Positions 10,649 to 21,930 of a stretch of DNA of 64,000 nucleotides are shown here, piece after piece (positions within the stretch are counted from its first letter, which is position 1; the number at the start of each line of letters is the position of its first letter). Source of the DNA: Pomphorhynchus laevis (taxonomy: Eukaryota > Acanthocephala > Palaeacanthocephala > Echinorhynchida > Pomphorhynchidae). Location: the NCBI GenBank assembly GCA_012934845.2, contig WNNJ02002070.1, positions 89,907 to 153,906 on the forward strand. The letters are read 5' to 3'. The position numbers were made by a program, and so were the translations under genes. Under the pieces are notes generated by a model. The model ran no database searches. It was not told the origin of the DNA and saw only the letters and a program-made list of their open reading frames with translations.

Positions 10649-10967
10649 ATCTGTAATTATCAGTTAAATTAAAACGTTATCTAATGTTAAAATCGGTAAT
10701 AAAATTCAAGTAATTTAGTAATTTATAATTTAGTAATTATAAATTATTTATAATTAACATATCAAAATTAAAATTTATTAAAGTTATTAAAATTATAAAT
10801 AATTTTGTAATATTTGATTTAATCAGATCAGCTAGGTCCATTTATCAACTAAAAATGATGTTAAATAAAAATTTAATAATTATAAATAATTATACATAAT
10901 ATAAAAAACTTTATATAAGATTTTATACAATTTATATTTGTTAAAATGTAAAGTTAAAATGAATTTT
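10649..10967. repeat. Family X tail, reversed, upstream of neuroguidin
   Basis: From about 10738 the sequence matches 12200-12440 over some 220 bp, including AATCAGATCAGCTAGGTCC. In full copies this is the right-hand tail of family X read on the other strand. Here the X core is absent and the LINE Z tail begins instead. The 90 bases nearest neuroguidin hold its start region; I cannot point to a promoter motif. Confidence 0.6.
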
Positions 10968-11102
10968 AATAACATGTACATTTTTGCTGGTATTCATTTA
11001 TTTCTACATTAGTTTTATTTTTGTAACATTTTTATTTTTGTCGTTGTGTGAGCAAAGATATCTGCTCACTACTGTTTTTGCAAATAAAGGAGTCATTCAA
11101 TT
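10968..11102 (+). mobile_element. LINE Z 3' end, heavily 5'-truncated copy
   Basis: This matches 12069-12198, which follows the coding remnant of LINE Z, from AACATGTACATTTTTGCTGG to GGAGTCATTCAATT. It keeps the hairpin GTGAGC / GCTCAC at 11048-11069. No coding sequence is attached, as expected for a severely 5'-truncated insertion. Confidence 0.7.
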
Positions 11103-11529
11103 ATAAATTATTTATAATTAACATATCAAAATTAAAATTTATTAAAGTTATTAAAATTATAAATAATTTTGTAATATTTGATTTAATCAGATCAGCTAGG
11201 TCCATTTATCAACTAAAAATGATGTTAAATAAAAATTAAATAATTATAAATAATTATACATAATTATACATAATTATACATAATATAATAGAATTTATAT
11301 AAGACTTTATATAATTTTATCGTCATTTATATATTAATAACATAATTATTATATAATTATTTATCTTTATTTTTAATTGATTTATAATAAAAAATACGTA
11401 GTCTCAGTAATCTGATTTAATATACTATATAGTTCTGATAAACAATACTAAAATTTTAAAAATGATAAAGTACTGGAGTTATTTAAAATATATAATTAAA
11501 CGATAAAAAAATCGTTTGATGTAAATAAA
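11103..11529. repeat. Family X tails in both orientations
   Basis: A reversed X tail (AATCAGATCAGCTAGGTCC near 11186) is followed by a forward tail (ACGTAGTCTCAGTAATCTG near 11395). The 11272-11522 part recurs almost exactly at 12868-13120. The two orientations meet around an AT-rich stretch containing repeated TTATACATAA units. Confidence 0.6.
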
Positions 11530-12198
11530 TCCAAAATAATCCGTTTCACACTTCGCGGAAACAACAACTTATCAGGACTACTTGATTACAATTTAATCAG
11601 AGTTGAGAATATAGAAATATTAGGCATGCATTATGCAGCTAACATGTCATGGGCTAGGCAAATGCGCATCGAGATTATTTTTCCTAAGGAAATTGAAATA
11701 CTTAGGTGCAACATCATCACAACTAAAACTTATACTTCACCTATCAGATATCTTATAACTTACGGATATCCGTGCTTTTGCTCACACAGTGAGCGTGAGT
11801 AGCTAAATTAGATAGTGTTCGTAAGTATGCGGAGAAGATTTGTGGAGTGAAGTTGACGCCGGTGATGACAGTATTTCAAAACATAATACTTAAAATTTCT
11901 ACTGATCAAGAGTTGATACATCAGCTTCAAGAAAACAGCGTAGACGACGATTTTTGATGGTTGAAAACGACTCGAAATTTAAGAAGCACTTATGCTCATG
12001 CACCGATCGCAAAGACATAAAATTTAAAAAGGAGTTTTTTATATCAAAGCCTTAAGTATATTTGAAAAAACATGTACATTTTTGCTGGTATTCATTTATT
12101 TCTACATTAGTTTTATTTTTGTAACATTTTTATTTTTGTCGTTGTGTGAGCAAAGATATCTGCTCACTACTGTTTTTGCAAATAAAGGAGTCATTCAA
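11530..12198 (+). mobile_element. LINE Z: C-terminal reverse transcriptase remnant plus 3' UTR
   Basis: From 11530 the plus strand encodes SKIIRFTLRGNNN, then NIEILGMHY and MSWARQMR, as in the post-catalytic part of many LINE reverse transcriptases (KTKIIRF..., DLGV..., S...HI). A second piece after frame breaks reads YAEKICGVKLTPVM and ends near APIAKT...KRSFLYQSLKYI, like the common end (ARTxRxxxSFlPqalrl.N). The 3' UTR follows, with hairpin GTGAGC / GCTCAC at 12146-12167. This family differs from LINEs A-F. The clade is not determined. Confidence 0.55.
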
Positions 12199-12690
12199 TT
12201 ATTAATTATTTATAATTAACATATAAAAATAAACATTTATTAAAGTTATTAAAATTATAAATAATTTTGTAATATTTGATTTAATCAGATCAGCTAGGTC
12301 CATTTATCAACTAAAAATGATGTTAAATAAAAATTAAAAAATTATAAATAATTATACATAATATAAAAAACTTTATATAAGATTTTATACAATTTATATT
12401 TATATATTTATTTGTTAAAATGTAAAGTTAAAATGAATTTTTCTGAATTGACTAATAAATAATATACTTTGTATTCGAATAAGAATCTAAAGTATTCATC
12501 AGTAGGAATTGCCATGTTATCAGGTTTTGGACCCTATTCTTCGATCCAACATAGCAGCGTGGCCAAATGCATATAATGACGTATTTCATCTGCTGAAATT
12601 TGATTATCTAGCGTTGCTTATTGTTATACAAAGGATATTATCCATAACAAAATGTATCCATAAATTGTTTATAATCCATCCATAAAAAAT
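12199..12690 (-). repeat. Family X copy, reversed, full length
   Basis: On the minus strand this copy runs from GGATGGATTATAAAC-like sequence (near 12680), through the conserved core TGCTATGTTGGATCGAAGAA...AACCTGATAACATGGCA...CTACTGATGA, to the tail with GGACCTAGCTGATCTGATT. It contains no open reading frame. An internal 40-bp stretch (ATACAAAGGATATTAT...) is repeated at 12825-12860. Confidence 0.7.
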
Positions 12691-13120
12691 TCGCTCAATA
12701 GTTTAAATAAATTTTATTATAAAGGTTAATAAAAGGGAAAGGATAAAGAATTGTTTATCTTATTAAATAATTCTAATTTTTAATTATTGGAACAAACTTT
12801 TAAATTATTTTATTTTTCTTATTGTTATACAAAGGATATTATTCTTAACAAAATGTATCCAATTATACATAATTATACATAATATAATAAAATTTATATA
12901 AGACTTTATATAATTTTATCGTTATTTATATATTAATAACATAATTATTATATAATTATTTATCTTTATTTTTAATTGATTTATAATAAAAAATACGTAG
13001 TCTCAGTAATCTGATTTAATATACTATATAGTTCTGATAAACAATACTAAAATTTTAAAAATGGTAAAGTACTGGAGTTATTTTAAATATATAATTAAAC
13101 GATAAAAAAATCGTTTGATG
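12691..13120. repeat. AT-rich repeats, including a second copy of 11272-11522
   Basis: Positions 12868-13120 repeat 11272-11522 with few changes, including the ACGTAGTCTCAGTAATCTG tail motif of family X. The first part holds duplicated TTATTGTTATACAAAGGATATTAT words. I see no coding sequence. Confidence 0.65.
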
Positions 13121-13189
13121 TAGAACATAAAACTGTTCTTTCAGCGTTAAATTATTTTTTCTTTGCTGATATAATTAGTAGCAATATCT

Positions 13190-13490
13190 ACTAATTAACG
13201 AATAAAATAATTATAATTATAAACTAAACAAAACATAATAATACTAAATCAAAATTTTATAATCAAATAATAAAATAAATAATTGGTTTTAGATTTTCTA
13301 TAATTTAAAATAAAAATATTAAAATAAAATGCTATCAGGTTTCGGTCCCCATCCCTTATTTATTTGGCCGTAGCGCCAAATACATGCTAATGACGTATTT
13401 CCTATGATTAAATTTAATTATATAGTATCTTATTCCAATAAAAACAATATTATTTATGATCCATCCATAATAAGTTTCCTCTTAAAAGTT
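13190..13490 (-). repeat. Family X copy, reversed
   Basis: The core GGGACCGAAACCTGATAGCAT (minus strand) and the left end ATGGATGGATCATAAATAA are clear. The tail matches 57660-57770 over AAACTAAACAAAACATAATAAT read in the opposite direction. The core is shortened at its hairpin. Confidence 0.65.
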
Positions 13491-14158
13491 TAATAAATTG
13501 AAAAAATTCATCAAACTTGCTTAAAAATTAGCAGAAAATATAATTGTTATAAGATTTTATATAACTTATACAAAGTTAAAATAAAAAATTGAAATTTAAA
13601 ATAAAAAATTGTTCTATTGCAAATGTTCTAATACAGTATCTTTAAACTTTTAAAAATTTTACTAAAATATTGCGCATCGCCCTTAATTTATATTATTTGA
13701 CCGCATTTGTGAAAGGCGTTACAAAGTCGAAACTAAAATATTAAATAAAAACATTAAAAAATAAATTTTTTTTAATTAATTAAAAAGAATGCATTGAAAC
13801 AAATATTATCCTTACATTATGTATATCCTTATGTGCGTTGGTAATGCGTTTGTTAGCATTTAATTATCTTCGTATACGTTTAAGAATATATTAAAAATAG
13901 ATTATATTACCCAATATAATTTATTCTGACTATAAATATGCACAAGAATTTAAACGCTAATAACAGGTGTTTATCATTTGCGGTGTTGACCTTGAAGAAT
14001 TTATTAGTAACTACGCTCTATAATGGCGAATACTGTAAATCTTACAAATAATGAGCTTGTGCAATAGAACCACCCAAATAAAATTGTCAAGTGAAAAGTA
14101 GATACAAGTATTTACGTAATGAAAACATAAGAGCATGTATTGATTAATGAAAATTTTG
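13491..14158. other. Spacer without a recognised gene
   Basis: AT-rich sequence. A short plus-strand frame starting at 14023 (MANTVNLTNNELVQ) is too short to support. It may be the 3' flank of the putative exon that follows. Confidence 0.3.
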
Positions 14159-14355
14159 CTAAATTGCCGTTGAAACACTCAAGCCATACACTTTCTTAAC
14201 CAAATTCATTCCAGCACTAAAAATGTATTTTTGTAAACTTTCAGAAATTGAAATTTTGTCTGCAAACGATAATTCATCTGAACTCGTTAAATTTAACTTA
14301 TTCCGCAGTAAAAGAATATTTTCTAAGAGTTCATTATACTCGCTACACTTGATGG
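14159..14355 (-). CDS. Possible terminal exon of an unidentified host gene
   Basis: An open minus-strand frame of about 65 codons ends in TAG at 14159-14161 and is bounded on its 5' side by a TAG acceptor at 14356-14358. The protein is well composed and helical: SEYNELLENILLLRNKL, SFADKISISESLQKYIF, GMNLVKKVYGLSVSTAI. The heptad-like spacing suggests a small coiled-coil subunit of a complex. I do not recognise the family. There is no second exon in view that I can tie to it; a chance frame is possible in such AT-rich DNA. Confidence 0.35.
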
Positions 14356-14509
14356 CTATTCAAATCTTAAAAATAAATAGAAAATAATAATGTCGTATCA
14401 ATAATACTATCAATAAGTATTTCCAACAAAAGTTATAATCGGAAAAACAAAGTCCACTTGTCAGTAGAACAAATCAGAATATACATATTAAGATTGATAA
14501 TAAATAATG

Positions 14510-14625
14510 ATTTAATATTTTTTATAATTTATATCAAGTTAAAATTTAAAATTGAAATTTAAAATAAAACTCAATTTCTATGAATTGAGTAATAAATACT
14601 ATTTTATGTACCATCATTAGATACC
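14510..14625 (-). repeat. Family X fragment, reversed
   Basis: The block TCAAGTTAAAATTTAAAATT followed by TTTCTATGAATTGAGTAATAAATA matches the tail-core junction of family X. The core breaks off after about 30 bp. Confidence 0.6.
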
Positions 14626-14799
14626 GAATAATTAATTATTAATACCGCCAAGTTATACCAGTATTGATACTATAACAATTATTTTTTTATAATAAATTAT
14701 ATATTTTATAAATTATAATATAATGATATATTTTATGATATAATTACTATCATAATAATAAATAATAAATAATTATATAATATTATTAATAGTCAACAC

Positions 14800-15055
14800 A
14801 ATTTATATTTAAATCAAGTTAAAATTTAAAATTGAAATTTAAAATAAATGTCAATTTCTATGACTTGAGTAATAAATACTATAGTTCCTACTATAGTAGG
14901 AACTGCTATGTTTCGGCCTCTCTTCCTCGACCCAACATTTAAGCAGAGTCAAATACGTGCTAAAGACGTATTTCCTCTGATGAAAATTGATTATTTATTG
15001 TATCTTATTCTAATACAAAGTATATTATTTATTATCTATCTATAAAAATTTAAAC
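14800..15055 (-). repeat. Family X copy, reversed, with duplicated core end
   Basis: The copy contains AACTGCTATGTTTCGGCCTCTCTTCCTCGACCCAAC and the left-end TTATCTATCTATAAAA. Its core carries an extra inverted piece, AGTTCCTACTATAGTAGGAACT, a 22-bp palindrome not seen in the other copies. Confidence 0.65.
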
Positions 15056-15076
15056 TAGTAACTATTAAACAACTAT

Positions 15077-15180
15077 TAACTAACATTTAAAATATGTATC
15101 TATTAAATTATTTAAATAATTTTGAAGAAATCCAATATTATGGCAATTCGTAAAATTGTTAATCTAATAATTAACAAATA
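15077..15180 (-). mobile_element. Penelope-like 3' fragment
   Basis: The words ATGTATCTATTAAATTATTT and TTTTGAAGAAATCCAATATT match 59240-59290, where the minus strand encodes CNDIGFLQNHLNNLID of the Penelope-like C-terminus. Only this small block remains. Confidence 0.5.
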
Positions 15181-15974
15181 TTATGAACTATTTACTTGTA
15201 CTTTTACAATATCGAAAAAGTAGAAGAAAGTTATAAAAGTCGCAAAAGTCAATTTTTGTTCAATTTAAATTTATTTGTTCATTTATTCTTAAATTGACGG
15301 GATTATCTAAACAATATTTACAAAAGATAAAAATACTTTTTAAAAATTAAAAGAAAATAAAAATTAAAGTATTTTAAATTTACCAATTAAAAATTAATAA
15401 AATGTAGATTAGATTATTTAATCTAATCTTTACGAATTAGATTATTTTACTCATTCGTATAAAAGAATTAAAATTAATATTTCAACTTCTGAGCTTGTAC
15501 GGAGACATCTATAGATTGAAATAAAATCACAATAAGTAAAGCATTCACTTAATTGTTAAAGAGGATGAGCTTTAATCGGTTAAGAAAAAGGATGATAACT
15601 TTGTAACTATGAGTTCACCGTTCAAAGTACACCAATAATAAAATTAATAAAATCTAATAATCGTGAGTATACTTTTATAAAAGTAAAATATACTTTTATA
15701 TTTAAAGTATACTTTATACATTAGTAAAATATGATTTCATATTTTACTAAATTTATTATTGCTTAACTCTTTTTAATTTGTTCAATTTTTCTTCTTTAAT
15801 TTTACATAACCTTATCTATTTCTTATCAATACGTGTAATATAGCTTATATATTTATCTTTCTTATCCATATATGTTGATTTGCTGGCAAAGGTATCAAAC
15901 TTAAATACAAAATAACTCGATTTATTAAAACAGACCATAAGATATAATATTTATGGGTCATATATATGTAAAGA
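15181..15974. other. AT-rich spacer
   Basis: No gene recognised. Several local AT-rich inverted words occur (for example around 15415-15440, TAGATTAGATTATTTAATCTAATC) and TATACTTTTATA repeats near 15670-15740. Confidence 0.3.
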
Positions 15975-16255
15975 AAATATTTTCAATATTCACGGTTTTC
16001 AATATTCATACGTTTTTAAATTCATTACGTTTTTCAATATTCATACGTTTTTGAATTCATTACGTTTTTCAATATTCATACGTTTTTAAATTCATTACGT
16101 TTTTCAATATTCATACGTTTTTGAATTCATTACGTTTTTCAATATTCATACGCTTTTAAATTCATTCCGTTTTTCAATATTCATACGTTTTTGAAATCAT
16201 TACGTTTTTCAATATTCATACGTTTTTAAATTCATTACGTTTCAATATTCATGTA
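15975..16255. repeat. Tandem repeat, 35-bp unit in a 70-bp alternating pattern
   Basis: The unit TTCATACGTTTTTAAATTCATTACGTTTTTCAATA (positions 16017-16051 as an example) repeats about seven times. Successive units alternate between TTTTTAAATTC and TTTTTGAATTC, so the true period is 70 bp. The array stops exactly where the large satellite begins. Confidence 0.92.
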
Positions 16256-16261
16256 TAAAAA

Positions 16262-19200
16262 ATTTGCTGAATTGTCGCTGCACTCGTCGGATCCTAAATG
16301 GATGCGGCAGGTATAAAAGGCAGTGCACAGATGTGCTGAGTAAACAACGGTCCAGGATTTATTACGAAATACTGAATTTATATAAAATGGTGTTGCTTGA
16401 TAGACTAAACTTCGATTCACGACTTTCAATCACCATGTCACTTCTAGACGACCACTTTAGCATCGAAATGATGAGTACCCGGCAACACTCATCAGTAGAA
16501 TGAAGTACTCACTGGCCGTTTCGGTTGCCTGTGTGACATTGTGAATAAAGGCGTTTCCGACACTGCTTAATTGACTGAGGCTTACGCTCTTTACCAGATC
16601 GAATTGCTGTGCGGACCATCCTTAAACACTAGGCAGAGGTTGTTGCTGAATTGTCGTTGCACTCGTTGGATCCTTAATGGATACGACATGTATAATAGTA
16701 GTGCACAGATGTGCTGAGTAAACAACGGTCCATGATTTATTACGAAATACGGCGTTTATACTAAATTGTGTTGCTTGATAGACTAGCCTTCGATTCACGA
16801 CTTTCAATCACCATGACACTTCTAGACGACCACTTCAGCATCGAAATGATGAGTACCCGGCAACAATCATCAGTAGAATGAGGTACACACTGGTCGTTTC
16901 GGTTGCCTGTGTGACATTGTGAATAAAAGCGTTTCCGACACTTTGCTAATTGACTGAGGCCTACGCTCTTTACCAGATCGAATTGCTGTGCGGACCATGC
17001 TTAAACACTAGGCAGAGGTTGTTGCTGAATTGTCGTTGCACTCGTTGGATCCTTAATGGATACGGCATGTATAATAGCAGTGCACAGATGTAATAAGAAA
17101 ACAACGGTCCAGGATTTCTTACGAAATACGGCATTTATACTAAATGGTGTTGCTTGATAGACTGGACTTGAGGCTTCCACTCTTTATCAGATCGAATTGC
17201 TGTGCGGACCATCCTTAAACACTAGGCAGAGGTTGTTGCTGAATTGTCGTTGCACTCGTTGGATCCTTAATGGATACGGTATGTATAATAGTAGTGCACA
17301 GATGTGCTGAGTAAACAACGGTCCAGGATTTATTACGAAATACGGCGTTTATACTAAATGGTGTTGCTTGATAGACTGGACTTCGATTCACGACTTTCAA
17401 TCACCATGTCACTTCTAGACGACCACTTCAGCATCGAAATGATGAGTACCCGGCAACACTCATCAGTAGAATGAGGTACACACTGGTCGTTTCGGTTGAC
17501 TGTGTGACATTGTGAATAAAAACGTTTCTGACACTTTGCTTAATTGACTGAGGCTTACACTCTTTACCAGATCGAATTGCTGTGCGGACCATCCTTAAAC
17601 ACTAGGCATAGGTTGTTGCTGAATTGTCGTTGCACTCGTTGGATCCTTAATGGATACGGTATGTATAATAGCAGTGCACAGATGTGCTGAGTAAACAACG
17701 GTCCATGATTTATTACGAAATACGGCATTTATACTAAATGGTGTTGCTTGATAGACTGAACTTCGATTCACGACTTTCAATCATCATGTCACTTCTAGAC
17801 GACCACTTTAGCATCGAAATGATGAGTACCCGGCAACACTCATCAGTAGAATGAGGTACACACTGGTCGTTTCGGTTGCCTGTGTGACATTGTGAATAAA
17901 GGCGTTTCCGACACTGCTTAATTGACTGAGGCTTACGCTCTTTACCAGATCGAATTGCTGTGCGGACCATACTTAAACACTAGGCAGAGGTTGTTGCTGA
18001 ATTGTCGTTGCACTCGTTGGATCCTTAATGGATACGGTATGTATAATAGTAGTGCACAGATGTGCTAAGTAAACAACGGTCCATAATATATTACGAAATA
18101 AGGCATTTATACTAAATGGTGTTGCTTGATAGACTGGACTTCGATTCACGACTTTCAATCACCATGTCACTTCTAGACGACCAATGAGTACCCGGCAACA
18201 CTCATCAGTAGAATGAAGTACTCACTGGCCGTTTCGGCTGCCTGTATGACATTATGAATAAAAGCGTTTCCGACACTTTGCTTAATTGTCTGAGGCTTAC
18301 GCTCTTAACCAGATCGAATTGCTGTGCGGACCATACTTAAACACTAGGCAGAGGTTGTTGCTGAATAGTCGCTGCACTCGTTGGATCCTAAATGGATACG
18401 GCAGGTATAATAGTAGTGCACAGATGTGATGTGTAAACAACGGTCCAGGATTTATTACGAAATACGGCGTTTATTCTAAATGGTGTTGCTTGATAGACTG
18501 GACTTCGATTCACGACTTTCAATCACCATGTCACTTCTAGACGACCACTTCAGCATCAAAATGATGAGTACCCGGCAACACTCATCAGTAGAATGAGGTA
18601 CACACTGGTCGTTTCGGTTGACTGTGTGACATTGTGAATAAAAACGTTTCTGACACTTTGCTTAATTGACTGAGGCTTACACTCTTTACCAGATCGAATT
18701 GCTGTGCGGACCATCCTTAAACACTAGGCATAGGTTGTTGCTGAATTGTCGTTGCACTCGTTGGATCCTTAATGGATACGGTATGTATAATAGCAGTGCA
18801 CAGATGTGCTGAGTAAACAACGGTCCATGATTTATTACGAAATACGGCATTTATACTAAATGGTGTTGCTTGATAGACTAGCCTTCGATTCACGACTTTC
18901 AATCACCATGTCACTTCTAGACGACCACTTCAGCATCGAAATGATGAGTACCCGGCAACACTCATCAGTAGAATGAGGTACACACTGGTCGTTTCGGTTG
19001 ACTGTGTGACATTGTGAATAAAAACGTTTCTGACACTTTGCTTAATTGACTGAGGCTTACACTCTTTACCAGATCGAATTGCTGTGCGGACCATCCTTAA
19101 ACACTAGGCAGAGGTTGTTGCTGAATTGTCGTTGCACTCGTTGGATCCTTAATGGATACGACATGTATAATAGTAGTGCACAGATGTGCTGAGTAAACAA

Positions 19201-21556
19201 CGGTCCATGATTTATTACGAAATACGGCGTTTATACTAAATGGTGTTGCTTGATAGACTAGCCTTCGATTCACGACTTTCAATCACCATGACACTTCTAG
19301 ACGACCACTTCAGCATCGAAATGATGAGTACCCGGCAACAATCATCAGTAGAATGAGGTACACACTGGTCGTTTCGGTTGCCTGTGTGACATTGTGAATA
19401 AAAGCGTTTCCGACACTTTGCTAATTGACTGAGGCCTACGCTCTTTACCAGATCGAATTGCTGTGCGGACCATGCTTAAACACTAGGCAGAGGTTGTTGC
19501 TGAATTGTCGTTGCACTCGTTGGATCCTTAATGGATACGGCATGTATAATAGCAGTGCACAGATGTAATAAGAAAACAACGGTCCAGGATTTCTTACGAA
19601 ATACGGCATTTATACTAAATGGTGTTGCTTGATAGACTGGACTTGAGGCTTCCACTCTTTATCAGATCGAATTGCTGTGCGGACCATCCTTAAACACTAG
19701 GCAGAGGTTGTTGCTGAATTGTCGTTGCACTCGTTGGATCCTTAATGGATACGGTATGTATAATAGTAGTGCACAGATGTGCTGAGTAAACAACGGTCCA
19801 GAATTTATTACGAAATACGGCGTTTATATTAAATGGTGTTGCTTGATAGACTGGACTTCGATTCACGACTTTCAATCACCATGTCACTTCTAGACGACCA
19901 CTTCAGCATCGAAATGATGAGTACCCGGCAACACTCATCAGTAGAATGAGGTACACACTGGTCGTTTCGGTTGACTGTGTGACATTGTGAATAAAAACGT
20001 TTCTGACACTTTGCTTAATTGACTGAGGCTTACACTCTTTACCAGATCGAATTGCTGTGCGGACCATCCTTAAACACTAGGCATAGGTTGTTGCTGAATT
20101 GTCGTTGCACTCGTTGGATCCTTAATGGATACGGTATGTATAATAGCAGTGCACAGATGTGCTGAGTAAACAACGGTCCATGATTTATTACGAAATACGG
20201 CATTTATACTAAATGGTGTTGCTTGATAGACTGAACTTCGATTCACGACTTTCAATCATCATGTCACTTCTAGACGACCACTTTAGCATCGAAATGATGA
20301 GTATCCGGCAACACTCATCAGTAGAATGAGGTACACACTGGTCGTTTCGGTTGCCTGTGTGACATTGTGAATAAAGGCGTTTCCGACACTGCTTAATTGA
20401 CTGAGGCTTACGCTGTTTACCAGATCGAATTGCTGTGCGGACCATACTTAAACACTAGGCAGAGGTTGTTGCTGAATTGTCGTTGCACTCGTTGGATCCT
20501 TAATGGATACGGTATGTATAATAGTAGTGCACAGATGTGCTAAGTAAACAACGGTCCATAATATATTACGAAATAAGGCATTTATACTAAATGGTGTTGC
20601 TTGATAGACTGGACTTCGATTCACGACTTTCAATCACCATGTCACTTCTAGACGACCAATGTGTACCCGGCAACACTCATCAGTAGAATGAAGTACTCAC
20701 TGGCCGTTTCGGCTGCCTGTATGACATTATGAATAAAAGCGTTTCCGACACTTTGCTTAATTGTCTGAGGCTTACGCTCTTAACCAGATCGAATTGCTGT
20801 GCGGACCATACTTAAACACTAGGCAGAGGTTGTTGCTGAATAGTCGCTGCACTCGTTGGATCCTAAATGGATACGGCAGGTATAATAGTAGTGCACAGAT
20901 GTGATGTGTAAACAACGGTCCAGGATTTATTACGAAATACGGCGTTTATTCTAAATGGTGTTGCTTGATAGACTGGACTTCGATTCACGACTTTCAATCA
21001 CCATGTCACTTCTAGACGACCACTTCAGCATCGAAATGATGAGTACCCGGCAACACTCATCAGTAGAATGAGGTACACACTAGTCGTTTCGGTTGCCTGT
21101 GTGACATTGTGAATAAAGGCGTTTCTGACACTTTGCTTAATTGAATGAGGCTTACGCTCTTAACCAGATCGAATTGCTGTGCGGACCATCCTTAAACACT
21201 AGGCATAGGTTGTTGCTGAATTGTCGTTGCACTCGTTGGATCCTTAATGGATACGGTATGTATAATAGTAGTGCACAGATGTGCTAAGAAAACAACGGTC
21301 CAGGATTTCTTACGAAATACGGCATTTATACTAAATGGTGTTGCTTGATAGACTGGACTTGAAGCTTACACTCTTTACCAGATCGAATTGCTGTGCGGAC
21401 CATTCTTAAACACTAGGCAGAGGTTATTGCTGAATTGTCGTTGCACTCGTTGGATCCTTAATGGATACGGTATGTATAATAGTAGTGCACAGATGTGCTG
21501 AGTAAACAACGGTCCAGGATTTCTTACGAAATACGGCATTTATACTAAATGGTGTT
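16262..21556. repeat. Satellite array, ~380-bp monomer, 2,475-bp higher-order repeat
   Basis: Landmark AAACACTAGGCA recurs at 16624, 17003, 17217, 17597, 17975, 18339, 18719, 19099, 19478, 19692, 20072, 20450, 20814, 21194 and 21408. Spacings are 379, 214, 380, 378, 364, 380, 380, then 379, 214, 380, 378, 364, 380, 214. Seven monomers therefore form a 2,475-bp higher-order unit repeated with no net length change. Copies one unit apart are nearly identical, while neighbouring monomers differ more. The 214-bp monomer is a monomer with about 166 bp missing between GATAGACTGGACTT and GAGGCTT. A diverged first monomer occupies 16262-16623. Each long monomer carries a nested inverted repeat and a 61-codon minus-strand open frame, which I treat as incidental. 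Confidence 0.95.
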
Positions 21557-21930
21557 CTCCGTCACTTCGGTGCTAACATTGTCACCTAGAAGTGACGTTG
21601 TAATGAAAGTTGTGAAATAAAGAAACTTTATATCGTACTTTTATTTCATATCGTACTTTTATTAAAACTGGTTTCGACTAATGGTACGATATTGCTTTGT
21701 ATATTTAATGGATCCTGAACAACAGTATCGTGAAGAATATGTGATTAACTTGATATGTATTTGATTAATCTAATACGTTAAGTAAATAAAGTACGTTAAT
21801 CCTAACGACGTATTTTGTTACTTATTTACAAGTCTGGGTTATTAGATTTTGTTGGACAATTTGATAACAAAATATCAAAAATTGCATCTAACCCTAGAAA
21901 CTTAAATTTTACTGCTACTTTAACTATGCG
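21557..21930. other. Non-satellite interruption in the array
   Basis: About 370 bp unrelated to the monomer, starting CTCCGTCACTTCGG and ending before ACCAATGAGTACC. It contains CACTTC and GAAGTG words close together and a TATCGTACTTTTATT duplication near 21635. It may be an insertion; no target duplication or coding sequence is evident. Confidence 0.5.

Noticed and set aside
14023-14067. Start of a small secreted peptide (MANTVNLTNNELVQ)
   Set aside because: Fourteen codons without signal features; not supportable.
15975-16255. CRISPR-like array
   Set aside because: Repeats are contiguous with no unique spacers, and the DNA is animal nuclear.
16850-16890. Hammerhead in the satellite (minus strand CTGATGAGTGTTGCC)
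   Set aside because: The stem after CTGATGA is present as part of an inverted repeat, but no GAAA follows.
16622-20633. Repeated 61-codon minus-strand frames in the satellite as a gene family
   Set aside because: They repeat because the monomer repeats; no start context, domain or codon bias supports coding.
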